Assembly: GCA_020047885.1 (NCBI GenBank)
Contig: JAIFNF010000172.1
Location: 1 to 9,193 of the forward strand
DNA: 9,193 nucleotides
Source: Gammaproteobacteria bacterium
GTDB lineage: Bacteria > Pseudomonadota > Gammaproteobacteria > Competibacterales > Competibacteraceae
Direction: 5' to 3'
A program made the position numbers and the translations under genes. The notes under the pieces were generated by a model. That model had not been told where the DNA came from, ran no database searches, and saw only the letters and a program-made list of their open reading frames with translations. Position 1 is the stretch's first letter. Every line of letters begins with the position of its first letter. This document shows, piece after piece, positions 1 through 7,094 of the stretch.

Positions 1-102
1 CAATATGGCATTTAAAAACGACAGGGTCAAATCACGCTTGTCTTGAATCTTATGAAGCGAGACACTGAGAAAAATATCAACGAAAATATCCGAAATACCT
101 GT

Positions 103-109
103 GGAGGAG
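103..109 (+). promoter_or_regulatory. Ribosome binding site for the phasin-like gene
   Basis: GGAGGAG lies 7 bases before a GTG codon at 117. This strong Shine-Dalgarno match is what decides the non-ATG start. I see no convincing -35/-10 pair in bases 1-100, which are A/T-richer than the genes. Confidence 0.8.
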
Positions 110-116
110 CGTAACC

Positions 117-974
117 GTGAAGTCGTGGATCAATGAAGACATCTTCAAAACCTGGACCGACGCCCAGAAGCGCCTGTGGGAGAGTCTGTGTTCAGCGATA
201 CCCTTCCAACCACCCGCCGGCGTTGAGGCCTGGCGCGAAACCTACCTGAAAAACCTGGACACCTGGGAATCTGCGGTTAAACAGACCCTTGAACAGGAAG
301 TCGCCTGGGTCGAGCAATGGGTGCAGCGGGTGGCCGAGGAGCGGGGAACACCAGAGATGATGGCCGCCTGGGTGCGGCAGATGGAGGAAGTGCTGCAACG
401 CTGGATTCAGACGCAAAACCAGTGGTGGGAAGAGTATTTCATAGTCCTGCGCCGGGGCGGCTTGGCCTACCCGGCCCGGACCGGCCTGACATCATCGCCG
501 CCGATGATGGAGCCGACGATGGAACCTGTGACTATACCGGGGCCTGTCGTCGCCACTGAACCGGTGACTCCGGCTATTCCGACGCCCGAAACTGTGCCTG
601 AACCCGTGGCCGTCGTTCCCGAAGCTGTTCCCGAACCCGTGGCTGTCGTTCCCGAGGCTGTTCCCGAAGTTGTTCCCGAAGCTGTGCCTGAACCCGTGGC
701 CGTCGTTCCAGAAGTGGCGCCATCCCGAGCGCCCGCCCTCCCGCTGGTTGCTGCAACGCCTGACGATCTCAAACTCATTACGGGCATTGGCCGCGCACTC
801 GAAAAGAAATTGCGCACCTGTGGCATTACGACGTATCGGCAACTGGCGACCTTGAACGATGCCGACATCGAACGCCTTGAGGCTCGCATCAAATCGTTCG
901 GGCGCATCCGCCGCGATAATTGGATGGGTCAGGCCAGGGCGCAACATTTCGAGAAATACCAGGAAGCGCTCTAA
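117..974 (+). CDS. Phasin/PhaE-like N-terminus with PEV-repeat linker and helix-hairpin-helix C-terminus
   Basis: 285 residues, GTG start set by GGAGGAG. Three parts are visible. Residues 1-115 are amphipathic, helical-looking and strikingly Trp-rich (11 Trp, for example 4, 13, 21, 64, 68, 103, 104), with a W-x3-Q-x3-W pattern near the start that resembles PHA-synthase subunit PhaE and phasins. Residues about 160-200 are a Pro/Glu/Val linker built on PEPVAVVPEAV. Residues about 215-285 hold a helix-hairpin-helix module (LKLITGIGRALEKKL, then GITTYRQLA and a GRIRRDNW-type tail), the kind found as a C-terminal extension on alphaproteobacterial NuoE and some L21 proteins. No signal peptide or membrane segment is seen. 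The family assignment of the N-terminus is inference from pattern; binding to PHA granules, with the HhH part contacting nucleic acid or protein, is a guess. It is separated from the kinase operon by a structured gap. Confidence 0.6.
   Translation: MKSWINEDIFKTWTDAQKRLWESLCSAIPFQPPAGVEAWRETYLKNLDTWESAVKQTLEQEVAWVEQWVQRVAEERGTPEMMAAWVRQMEEVLQRWIQTQNQWWEEYFIVLRRGGLAYPARTGLTSSPPMMEPTMEPVTIPGPVVATEPVTPAIPTPETVPEPVAVVPEAVPEPVAVVPEAVPEVVPEAVPEPVAVVPEVAPSRAPALPLVAATPDDLKLITGIGRALEKKLRTCGITTYRQLATLNDADIERLEARIKSFGRIRRDNWMGQARAQHFEKYQEAL
597..716 (+). repeat. In-frame 33-base repeats coding PEPVAVVPEAV units
   Basis: The unit PEPVAVVPEAV (11 residues) occurs twice in a row, then a shortened PEVVPEAV, then PEPVAVVPEV. 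Copies differ mostly at third positions, so the array is not brand new, yet it is similar enough to change in length by slippage or recombination. It forms the extended linker between the two ordered parts of the host protein. Confidence 0.85.
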
Positions 975-1128
975 TCCACAACCACTCGTGCGATCTGTGC
1001 GGTATTGAGCAGCCACGTTTTTTTAGTGAGCGCACGGTCAGTGATGTGACCGGTATGAGCAACGTGCGGGACGTCATCCCGTTCTCACAGATGCCGCACA
1101 GATTTTTAGTGTTTCCAGAGATTTGCCG
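975..1128. other. Intergenic gap with nested inverted repeats (possible structured leader RNA)
   Basis: Perfect arms ATCTGTGCGG (993-1002) and CCGCACAGAT (1094-1103) enclose TGAG/CTCA (1006-1009, 1084-1087), CACGTT/AACGTG (1014-1019, 1061-1066), and two simple hairpins: CGGTCA-gtgatg-TGACCG (1035-1052) and CGGGA-cgtca-TCCCG (1067-1081). Together they could fold as a multibranch, cloverleaf-like RNA or a cruciform. TTTTTAGTG is also repeated directly (1020-1028, 1103-1111). It ends about 25 bases before the kinase start, so a leader RNA or a small non-coding element are both possible. No target-site duplication flanks the outer arms. Confidence 0.45.
987..1024 (+). terminator. Possible weak terminator after the phasin-like gene
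   Basis: A run of seven T (1018-1024) follows a poor imperfect stem (CGTG/CACG outside, CTGT/GCAG inside). The T-run suits rho-independent termination but the stem is weak and competes with the larger inverted repeats of this gap, so the call is tentative. Confidence 0.25.
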
Positions 1129-2874
1129 ATGACCTTTCCCCAGCAAACCGCGCCTTCCAAGAGTGGCGCCCGCCGTGCCAATGCCTTGCCGTCCGCTTGC
1201 ATGCTGGACGAGTACCGCATCGACACCATTCTCGGCGCTGGCGGTTTTGGCGTGACCTACCAGGCGCTGGATACCCACTTGGACACCTGGGTGGCCATCA
1301 AGGAATATTTCCCGGTGGAATGGTCGTTCCGCGATGCCGATGGCGTTACGGTTTACCCCAATACTCAGGGTGAGGCCAAGGACGGCGATGGGTCACAATC
1401 AGACTATCTGTGGGGGCTGGAGCGCTTTCTCGAAGAGGCGCGGGTGTTGGCGCGCATTCAGCATCCTTGTGTGGTGAGGATCAAACGCTATTTCCGAGCG
1501 CACGGGACGGCCTATATCGTGATGGATTACGAGGAAGGCCGGCCATTGAATGCTCTGCTACGCGACGGAGAAACCCTCGACGAAAATACGGTGTGCAGTC
1601 TGCTCGAAGACGTGCTGCCCGCGTTGGCGGCCGTCCATAGGCAAGGTTATCTGCACCGCGATATCAAGCCCGCCAATCTGTACGTCCGCGCCTGCGATCA
1701 TCGGGTGATTCTGATCGACTTTGGCGCCGCCCGCCAGGCGATGGGGCAACACAGTAAAAGCGTGACGAGCATGTTTTCGCCAGGTTATTCACCCATTGAG
1801 CAATATCTGGTCGATGGCAAAAACTATGGCCCATGGACGGATATCTACGCACTCGGCGCGGTACTCTACCGTTGCATCACCGGCCATGCGCCACCTCAAG
1901 CTGCTGACCGGTTGCTGGGGGATACCCTGGAGCCGGCGATCACGGTTGGCGCCGGGCGTTATAGTACTCCTCTGCTGGATGTGATTGACCGGGCGCTGGC
2001 GGTGCGTCCGGAGCAGCGGTTTGTCATGATAGCCGACATGCAGGCCGCACTGATGGGTTCGCAGAACGGCAACGGTGACCGGACTGTTATCATGCCCTTG
2101 GCCAAGCCGGGTGAATGGGCTCAGGCGTCTGAAGAATCACGAGTCACTCAATCACCAGTAGCGTTGCCGCCGGGTAGCACCGCCGCTCGCTGGCGACTGC
2201 CTATCATCCTCGTTGGCGGCTTGGCGCTGATGGCGACCGCCGCGGTTATCATCGGACTCGGTTCCTCTCAACCGGCACCGACGCTAGAACCGGTGCCGGA
2301 ACAAAAACCGCCACCTCGTTATAGCCTGGGTCATGGCGAGTCGCCCCTGTCGCTAACGCCCGCCACTCCCTCCATGGGTTCACCCTCTCCTGCGGTTACC
2401 GTCCCCAATACCACGCCTCCAGTAACGTCTGAACCGGCGGTAGCACCACCGACTCCAATCACTCGTGCTTTGACAAACTCCCCCAATCCGGCTGAGACGC
2501 CGATCATCCCGGTCACTGATCCGATAACCGCAGGAGCGTCGCCAAAAACGGCTGATGTGGAAAGTGCGCCGCCACTGCCGGCTGCGGGTATGACGGGTAG
2601 CCCACCTTTAGCGCCAGATACTCCAGCGCTGGCCACAACACCGTCGGTCGATACGCCGGTACGGGCTACTCCGCCGGTCGCAAGCCAAAAAACCCAGACG
2701 ACCCGGGCGCCGCCCAAGCGAACCCGGACTGTCCGACAAAGATCTCCCCGGCAAACCAGGGAGCAACCGGTCGTCATTACCCCTACCCAACCCGTTCAAG
2801 CGCAACCTGCGCCAGCACTAAAGCATAACCAGCTCTGGGATGCGCCCTCTGACATGGGATTCAACCAAAAATGA
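1129..2874 (+). CDS. Membrane-anchored Hanks-type Ser/Thr protein kinase
   Basis: 581 residues from ATG 1129, chosen over the in-frame TTG at 1123 because the GAG-type ribosome site (1118-1120) is then 8 bases away. The kinase domain spans about residues 29-300: glycine loop GAGGFG (36-41), ATP lysine K58 in VAIKEYFP, hinge VMDYEEG, catalytic loop HRDIKPAN (H176, D178, K180, N183), DFG at D197, an activation segment with several Ser/Thr (SVTSMFSPGYSPIEQY), and the WTDIYALG helix. All catalytic residues are present, so it should be active. One membrane helix lies at about 357-378. Beyond it is a roughly 200-residue Pro/Thr/Ser/Ala-rich tail with a basic stretch near 524-545; by the usual topology the kinase is cytoplasmic and the tail periplasmic. 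No PASTA repeats are seen. Its stop overlaps the FHA gene start, and a PP2C phosphatase follows, so the operon has its own reader and eraser. Substrates are unknown. Confidence 0.93.
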   Translation: MTFPQQTAPSKSGARRANALPSACMLDEYRIDTILGAGGFGVTYQALDTHLDTWVAIKEYFPVEWSFRDADGVTVYPNTQGEAKDGDGSQSDYLWGLERFLEEARVLARIQHPCVVRIKRYFRAHGTAYIVMDYEEGRPLNALLRDGETLDENTVCSLLEDVLPALAAVHRQGYLHRDIKPANLYVRACDHRVILIDFGAARQAMGQHSKSVTSMFSPGYSPIEQYLVDGKNYGPWTDIYALGAVLYRCITGHAPPQAADRLLGDTLEPAITVGAGRYSTPLLDVIDRALAVRPEQRFVMIADMQAALMGSQNGNGDRTVIMPLAKPGEWAQASEESRVTQSPVALPPGSTAARWRLPIILVGGLALMATAAVIIGLGSSQPAPTLEPVPEQKPPPRYSLGHGESPLSLTPATPSMGSPSPAVTVPNTTPPVTSEPAVAPPTPITRALTNSPNPAETPIIPVTDPITAGASPKTADVESAPPLPAAGMTGSPPLAPDTPALATTPSVDTPVRATPPVASQKTQTTRAPPKRTRTVRQRSPRQTREQPVVITPTQPVQAQPAPALKHNQLWDAPSDMGFNQK

Positions 2875-3224
2875 AACTCAAGTTATGGCCTTTTTCACGC
2901 CAGCAGGATCAACTACAGGACATTATCCCCGTCCGAACCCGGTTTATCCGTACTGATTCAGTCGGGAAGGGCGATTTGCGGATTCGCTCGACGCCCTGTC
3001 GATTGGGTCGAAAGCCCAACAACGACCTCTGTTTTGATAACGATTCGGTCTCAAGCCACCATGCTGAAGTCCATTACTTGCCCGATGGCATGTTTCAAAT
3101 TTGTGATCTCGGTTCGACGAACGGCACCTGGGTCAACGGACAACGCATTCAAACCCAGCTTCTCAACCCTGGCGATGTCGTCGAACTGGGGGAGGTGCGC
3201 CTGCACTTCCGGGTCGGCGATTAG
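2871..3224 (+). CDS. FHA-domain phosphothreonine-binding protein
   Basis: 117 residues. Almost the whole protein is one FHA fold (about 37-115): the conserved GR at 46-47, S61 and H64 of the SxxH signature, and the DLGSTNGTWVNG loop with N84 and G85-T86. These residues contact phosphothreonine in known FHA domains, so binding to Thr-phosphorylated partners is expected. A short basic N-terminus (MKLKLWPFSR) precedes it; no membrane segment is seen. Its ATG overlaps the kinase stop as ATGA, which implies translational coupling; the nearest GGGA (2856-2859) is 11 bases away. The likely partner is the upstream kinase itself or one of its substrates, with the domain acting as adaptor. Which protein it binds cannot be read from sequence. 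Confidence 0.92.
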   Translation: MKLKLWPFSRQQDQLQDIIPVRTRFIRTDSVGKGDLRIRSTPCRLGRKPNNDLCFDNDSVSSHHAEVHYLPDGMFQICDLGSTNGTWVNGQRIQTQLLNPGDVVELGEVRLHFRVGD

Positions 3225-3245
3225 CGCGGGAGTGGATAAAACGAA

Positions 3246-4061
3246 ATGGCGGCATGGGTTCATGATGAAGGTATGGCGCAGGGCTGTCGTGCTCGCCAGG
3301 AAGACGATTACGGCGTCTGTGAATTACCGCCGACTCTGGGTGCCGGTGATCTGTTGCTGGTGCTGGCCGATGGGATGGGCGGCGAACGGGGTGGCGCACG
3401 CGCCAGCGCTTTGGCGGTGCGCAGTTTTATCACTACTTACGATCGGGTACCGGCCACGACGATTCCCGAACGTCTCGCTCGCGCACTGACTGAGGTCAAT
3501 GCGCAAATGCGGCAGGAAGCCGCCACCGATCCGGAAGAACTGAACGGTATGGGTTGCACTCTGCTGGCGGTCGTGCTGGCGGAAGAAGGTCTGTATTGGG
3601 TGAGCGTCGGTGATTCACCGCTCTGGCTGTGGCGGCGCGGGCGGTTGCACCGTCTGAATCAGGATCACGCCTATCGCAGCGTTCTGGCGGTCCAGGTTTC
3701 CAAGGGCCAGATCAGCGCGGATGTTGCTGCCCATCATCCTGACCGCAATGCGCTGATGAGTGCGGTCACCGGCGATACGCTGGATTTGATCGACTTGTCG
3801 CAACACGCTCATGCTCTGTGGAACAACGATCAGATTTTACTGGCCAGCGATGGCGTCTTGACGCTCAATGAGCGGGAAATTACGGCGATCCTGGCGCATC
3901 GGCAAGCAAACAAAACGCCTTGCCAAGCTTTACTGGCTGCGATTGCCGCCCACCAGCGTCCGCACCAGGACAATGCCACAGTCGTATGGGCATCTTCGGC
4001 AAATGGGTTGTCCGATGAACCGTGGTGGCATCGTTGGCGGGCGTTGTTGGGCGTAGACTGA
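3246..4061 (+). CDS. PP2C-family Ser/Thr protein phosphatase
   Basis: 271 residues, soluble. PP2C motifs appear in order: RQEDD (metal acid D20), DGMGG (42-46), the GCTLLAVVL strand, VGDSPLWLWR, ASDG (D202) and DNATVV (D242). These acidic residues coordinate the two Mn/Mg ions, so it should be catalytically competent. The length matches single-domain bacterial PrpC/PppA-type phosphatases, with an extra 30-residue tail rich in Trp (DEPWWHRWRALLGVD). GGGAGTGG (3228-3235) lies 10 bases before the ATG, and only 21 bases separate it from the FHA gene. By context it removes phosphates placed by the upstream kinase, resetting the FHA-read signal. It might also act on other Ser/Thr phosphoproteins. 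Confidence 0.93.
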   Translation: MAAWVHDEGMAQGCRARQEDDYGVCELPPTLGAGDLLLVLADGMGGERGGARASALAVRSFITTYDRVPATTIPERLARALTEVNAQMRQEAATDPEELNGMGCTLLAVVLAEEGLYWVSVGDSPLWLWRRGRLHRLNQDHAYRSVLAVQVSKGQISADVAAHHPDRNALMSAVTGDTLDLIDLSQHAHALWNNDQILLASDGVLTLNEREITAILAHRQANKTPCQALLAAIAAHQRPHQDNATVVWASSANGLSDEPWWHRWRALLGVD

Positions 4062-4089
4062 ATGAATCCAAAACCGGGTGCTTAATTTG

Positions 4090-6072
4090 ATGATTAACAA
4101 GGTTGTAACTACGGGATCGACCGCCATCGCCGCCTACTACCGGCGGTTGATCACCCTCGGAATTGTGGCCTTTTTACTAGCGCCCAAGGCGGTCACCACG
4201 GGGTCGGTCACCCTTGCCACCTACTACCGGCGACTGATCACCCTCGGAACAGTGATCTTTCTACTGCTAGTGGGTTGGACGGTATGGGGCGGATGGCAGC
4301 GCCAATATGCTGAAGAAATCAGCCTGGCCAACCAGCGTGTCCGCGAGAGTTCGATTCACCTCAAAGCGATCATTAAAGCCTCTACCGACCATTTGACGCA
4401 GCTTGTGAACTGGGCAACCCATTTCCCTGAACACGCGCCTTACGCCGGTGCCCATGAGGTGAGCGTAGCGATGGAAAATGCTATCGCCTCATCGCGAAAC
4501 GGCGAGTTCACCCTGGATGCCTTGTCCGCATTACCCCCAGAGCAGCGGCTCGGGCAAATGCTCGGTCTCACCAAAGCCCGCCACCCGCAGCCAGATCGTG
4601 CGCCAACGCAACTCGACCTGGGGCTATCTCTGCTGAGTCGCATGGGCGACGCTCGGAAAACCTCACCGTTTCTGCGCTGGAGTTATTTCTTTTCGGCGAA
4701 CAAGGATCTGGTCGCGATGACACCATGGGCCGTCAGTCAGGAGCCATTGGGCGAAGAACCCAGTATTCAAAGCTTCCTGGCGCACTCATGGACCTATGAA
4801 GTCACGACGTATGGGCTTCCCGCCAACAACCCGGCGCGACGATCTTATTGGACCCCGGCTTACCTGGATCAATCAGGGGCCGGACTGATGGTTTCTCATG
4901 GAGCGCCGGTGTATTGGGGCAACGAGTTTGTGGGTGTGGTCGGTACTGACGTACTGCTCGGCTTTCTGAGCGAGTTCCTGCGTGAATTTCCCGATCAGGA
5001 TGGTCTACTGGTCATTGTCAATGAGCATGGGCAAATCCTGGGCGACCGTCGCCAACCCGCCAATGCCACGACCGAAATCAAATTGATCACGACCCTTCTG
5101 CCGCAAGATTCAGGTTCGGATTTCCTGCTGACCGATCGGCATGGCGAACCGTTGGGCAACCACCGGATCTTCGTCGCCGGGATCGATAACCCACAGTGGC
5201 GCATTCTTTACCTGTTACCGCAATCGACCATCACGGAGCGGGTCATGAAAGCCTATGCTGCGCCGCTGGCTCTGGCGGTCTTGCTGGCGATCGCGGTGTT
5301 TATCATGCAATGGATTCTGTGGCGTATGTATGTCGGCCCAGCACTGCTTATTGCCGATTTCGTGGCGCAGGACTCCGACGACATCCAGCCAGCGATTCCC
5401 ACGGTTCCCTACCAATGGCGCCCCTGGATCGAAGCCATGGCGCAAGCCTTCAGCGACCGTCGCCGGTATCTGGTTGAGTTGCAGGCCAGCAACGAAGCGT
5501 TGGAGCGACGCGTCGCCGAACGAACCCAAGAACTGGTTGCTGCCAATCAGCGACTGGAAAAACTTTCGGTCACCGATCCATTGACCGGTGCGTTCAATCG
5601 CCGTCATCTATTTGATTTACTGGAGTCTGAACGGCAAAGAATTTGGCGTGGCGGGGAGAGCATGGCGGTTTTGCTCATTGACCTCGACCACTTCAAGCGC
5701 GTCAATGACCATTTCGGCCATGCGGCTGGCGATGCGGTGTTGCGCGAATTTGTCAGACGCAGCCAAGAGACCGTCCGTATCACGGATACGGTCTGTCGCT
5801 ATGGTGGAGAAGAGTTTGTGATCTTGCTGCCGACGACATCCAGCGCGGGCGCGGCACTTCTGGCGGAACGGTTGCGCGGCGTCATCGCTGAGGCACCGGT
5901 CGAGTTCGAGGACACCTCAATCCAGGTCACCGCCAGTATTGGGGTCGCTGGCTACCGCGACCGGGAAAACCTTGGGGACTTGCTCGCCCGCGCCGATCGG
6001 TTGCTTTACCAAGCCAAAGAAGCCGGGCGTAACCAAGTCCTCACCGATGCCGACCCCTCAGAGCGGGTGTAG
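4090..6072 (+). CDS. Membrane diguanylate cyclase with Cache-like sensor (GGDEF)
   Basis: 660 residues from ATG 4090; an in-frame GTG at 4078 would add four. The ATG is preferred for codon type and a weak GGGTG (4076-4080) 9 bases before it. Order: a duplicated N-terminal segment (6-63), membrane helix 1 (about 49-67), a periplasmic region (about 70-385) with a Cache-like stretch near 255-295 (PAYLDQSGAGLMVSHGAPVY and GVVGTDV), helix 2 (about 389-411), a coiled-coil linker (about 455-490), and the GGDEF domain from 494. The active site is GGEEF (572-576), and RITD at 563-566 sits exactly five residues before it, matching the RxxD product-inhibition site. It should therefore make c-di-GMP in response to a periplasmic small ligand and be feedback-inhibited. 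No EAL domain is present. It starts 28 bases after the phosphatase stop, so co-transcription with the kinase genes is likely. Confidence 0.93.
   Translation: MINKVVTTGSTAIAAYYRRLITLGIVAFLLAPKAVTTGSVTLATYYRRLITLGTVIFLLLVGWTVWGGWQRQYAEEISLANQRVRESSIHLKAIIKASTDHLTQLVNWATHFPEHAPYAGAHEVSVAMENAIASSRNGEFTLDALSALPPEQRLGQMLGLTKARHPQPDRAPTQLDLGLSLLSRMGDARKTSPFLRWSYFFSANKDLVAMTPWAVSQEPLGEEPSIQSFLAHSWTYEVTTYGLPANNPARRSYWTPAYLDQSGAGLMVSHGAPVYWGNEFVGVVGTDVLLGFLSEFLREFPDQDGLLVIVNEHGQILGDRRQPANATTEIKLITTLLPQDSGSDFLLTDRHGEPLGNHRIFVAGIDNPQWRILYLLPQSTITERVMKAYAAPLALAVLLAIAVFIMQWILWRMYVGPALLIADFVAQDSDDIQPAIPTVPYQWRPWIEAMAQAFSDRRRYLVELQASNEALERRVAERTQELVAANQRLEKLSVTDPLTGAFNRRHLFDLLESERQRIWRGGESMAVLLIDLDHFKRVNDHFGHAAGDAVLREFVRRSQETVRITDTVCRYGGEEFVILLPTTSSAGAALLAERLRGVIAEAPVEFEDTSIQVTASIGVAGYRDRENLGDLLARADRLLYQAKEAGRNQVLTDADPSERV
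4105..4278 (+). repeat. 87-base in-frame tandem duplication inside the cyclase gene
   Basis: Bases 4105-4191 and 4192-4278 are two copies of a 29-codon unit. Over the first 25 codons I count about 58 of 75 matching bases. The core (tac tac cgg cg, then atc acc ctc gga) is identical, coding YYRRLITLG in both. Copy 2 continues into the true membrane helix; copy 1 breaks off after a short hydrophobic run (IVAFLLAPKA). Confidence 0.85.
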
Positions 6073-6154
6073 CGCCTCTTCAACCTGCCGGCTTTCAGCC
6101 GTCACCACTAACCGTTTCCACCACCGCAACCCCTCAAGCCCATGCGGGTCGCGA

Positions 6155-6874
6155 TCATGGCGCGGCATCAGGCTGACCGTAGACCATGTAGTTCACCGAT
6201 ACGCCCGGCCCCAGCCAGTAGCGGCCGGTCAGCGGATTATGGTGCAGACCGGTCAATTCCCTGATGTTTAAACCCGCAACTCGCGCCCAGCCGTCCAATT
6301 CCGAAGGGCGGATGAATTTGCGGTAGTCGTGGGTACCTTTCGGCAACATGCGCAGCACATATTCCACGCCGATAATCACGAACAGATACGACTTGGGATT
6401 GCGGTTGATTGTCGAGAAAATCAAATGCCCGTCAGGTTTGACCAGTTGGGCGCAGGCGCGGATGGTCGAGGCCGGATCAGGAACATGCTCCAGCATTTCC
6501 ATACAGGTCACCACATCGAAACTGGCAGGTTCGCGCTCGGCCAGTTCTTCCGCCGTGATGCGCTGATAATCCAGCTTCGCGCCGGATTCAAGCTGGTGTA
6601 ATTGCGCCACCGCCAGCGGTGCTTCGCCCATGTCGATACCGAGAACCTGTGCGCCGCGCAACGCCATACTTTCAGCGAGAATGCCGCCGCCGCAGCCAAT
6701 ATCGACCGTGCGTTTGCCCGCCAGGCCGCCGACCCGTTGATCGATATAGTCCAGGCGCAGCGGATTGATGTCGTGCAGCGGTTTAAATTCGCTGTCCGGA
6801 TCCCACCAGCGGCTGGCGAGTTCCTCGAATTTGGCGATTTCGTGATGATCCACGTTCGGCTGAGCAGTCGTCAT
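6155..6874 (-). CDS. ubiG: Ubiquinone biosynthesis O-methyltransferase
   Basis: 239 residues from the ATG at 6874; an in-frame TTG at 6880 exists, but GGAA sits 6 bases before the ATG and directly abuts the TTG. It is a class I SAM-dependent methyltransferase: motif I VDIGCGGG (57-64), the acidic D81 after strand 2, and [10 protein letters not shown] around residue 126. The C-terminal [13 protein letters not shown] and [14 protein letters not shown] segments are typical of UbiG, and the length matches the family (about 240). The enzyme performs both O-methylations of the ubiquinone head group (the catechol intermediate and demethylubiquinone) using SAM, at the inner membrane surface. Its presence points to a ubiquinone-using proteobacterium. 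It is convergent with the cyclase gene, with 82 bases between the stops. The gph gene that often follows ubiG is not visible here. Confidence 0.95.
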   Translation of the reverse strand: MTTAQPNVDHHEIAKFEELASRWWDPDSEFKPLHDINPLRLDYIDQRVGGLAGKRTVDIGCGGGILAESMALRGAQVLGIDMGEAPLAVAQLHQLESGAKLDYQRITAEELAEREPASFDVVTCMEMLEHVPDPASTIRACAQLVKPDGHLIFSTINRNPKSYLFVIIGVEYVLRMLPKGTHDYRKFIRPSELDGWARVAGLNIRELTGLHHNPLTGRYWLGPGVSVNYMVYGQPDAAP

Positions 6875-6961
6875 TGTCAATTCCAGTTGGGAAGAAAGGT
6901 AGCGGTTTGACCGATAGCCACAGTATTCCGCCCTACGCGCTATTTCAGGTCGAGCCGCAGT

Positions 6962-6991
6962 TATGTATTAGTTGGTTTCTTTTCATACCAA
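6962..6991 (-). promoter_or_regulatory. Possible sigma70-type promoter for ubiG
   Basis: On the - strand TTGGTA (6986-6991) is followed after 18 bases by TACATA (6962-6967), or after 15 bases by TAATAC (6965-6970). It lies in an A/T-rich patch about 90 bases before the ubiG start. Neither hexamer is a strong match, so this is only a candidate. Confidence 0.25.
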
Positions 6992-7022
6992 ATTCCAAAC
7001 TCCGTTTCAGGGTAGTTTCCGG

Positions 7023-7091
7023 GTAGATCGGGCAAAAGCGTAGCGTTGCCTGACCTACCGCGCTACGGGATCACCCGCCGTACCGGGGTAC
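7023..7091. repeat. Palindromic repeat unit in the ubiG/protease spacer
   Basis: The arms GTAGATCGGGCAA (7023-7035) and TTGCCTGACCTAC (7046-7058) pair at 11 of 13 positions around a 10-base loop. A second short palindrome GTACCGGGGTAC (7080-7091) follows. The style (GTAG...CTAC ends, loop containing AGCGTAGCG) resembles the palindromes near the hicBA genes but the arm sequence differs. It lies just downstream of the protease stop and may end that transcript, although there is no T-run. Confidence 0.6.
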
Positions 7092-7094
7092 GCG

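Noticed and set aside
467..907. Open frame on the - strand coding Gly/Thr/Ser-rich repeats
   Set aside because: It is the antisense of the PEV-repeat gene; its repeats only mirror that linker.
993..1103. Insertion sequence remnant with terminal inverted repeats
   Set aside because: No flanking target duplication and no transposase sequence; kept only as a structural observation.
920..1132. 70-codon + strand open frame between the phasin-like gene and the kinase
   Set aside because: It begins inside the upstream gene, has no ribosome site, and its sequence is explained by the inverted-repeat gap.
1129..4061. Type VI secretion threonine-phosphorylation module (PpkA-Fha-PppA)
   Set aside because: The domain trio is the same, but no Tss gene lies in the window and the neighbour is a cyclase; the link cannot be supported.
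6089..6101. Terminator between the cyclase gene and ubiG (CGGCT-ttc-AGCCG)
   Set aside because: The stem is only 5 pairs and no T-run follows on either strand.
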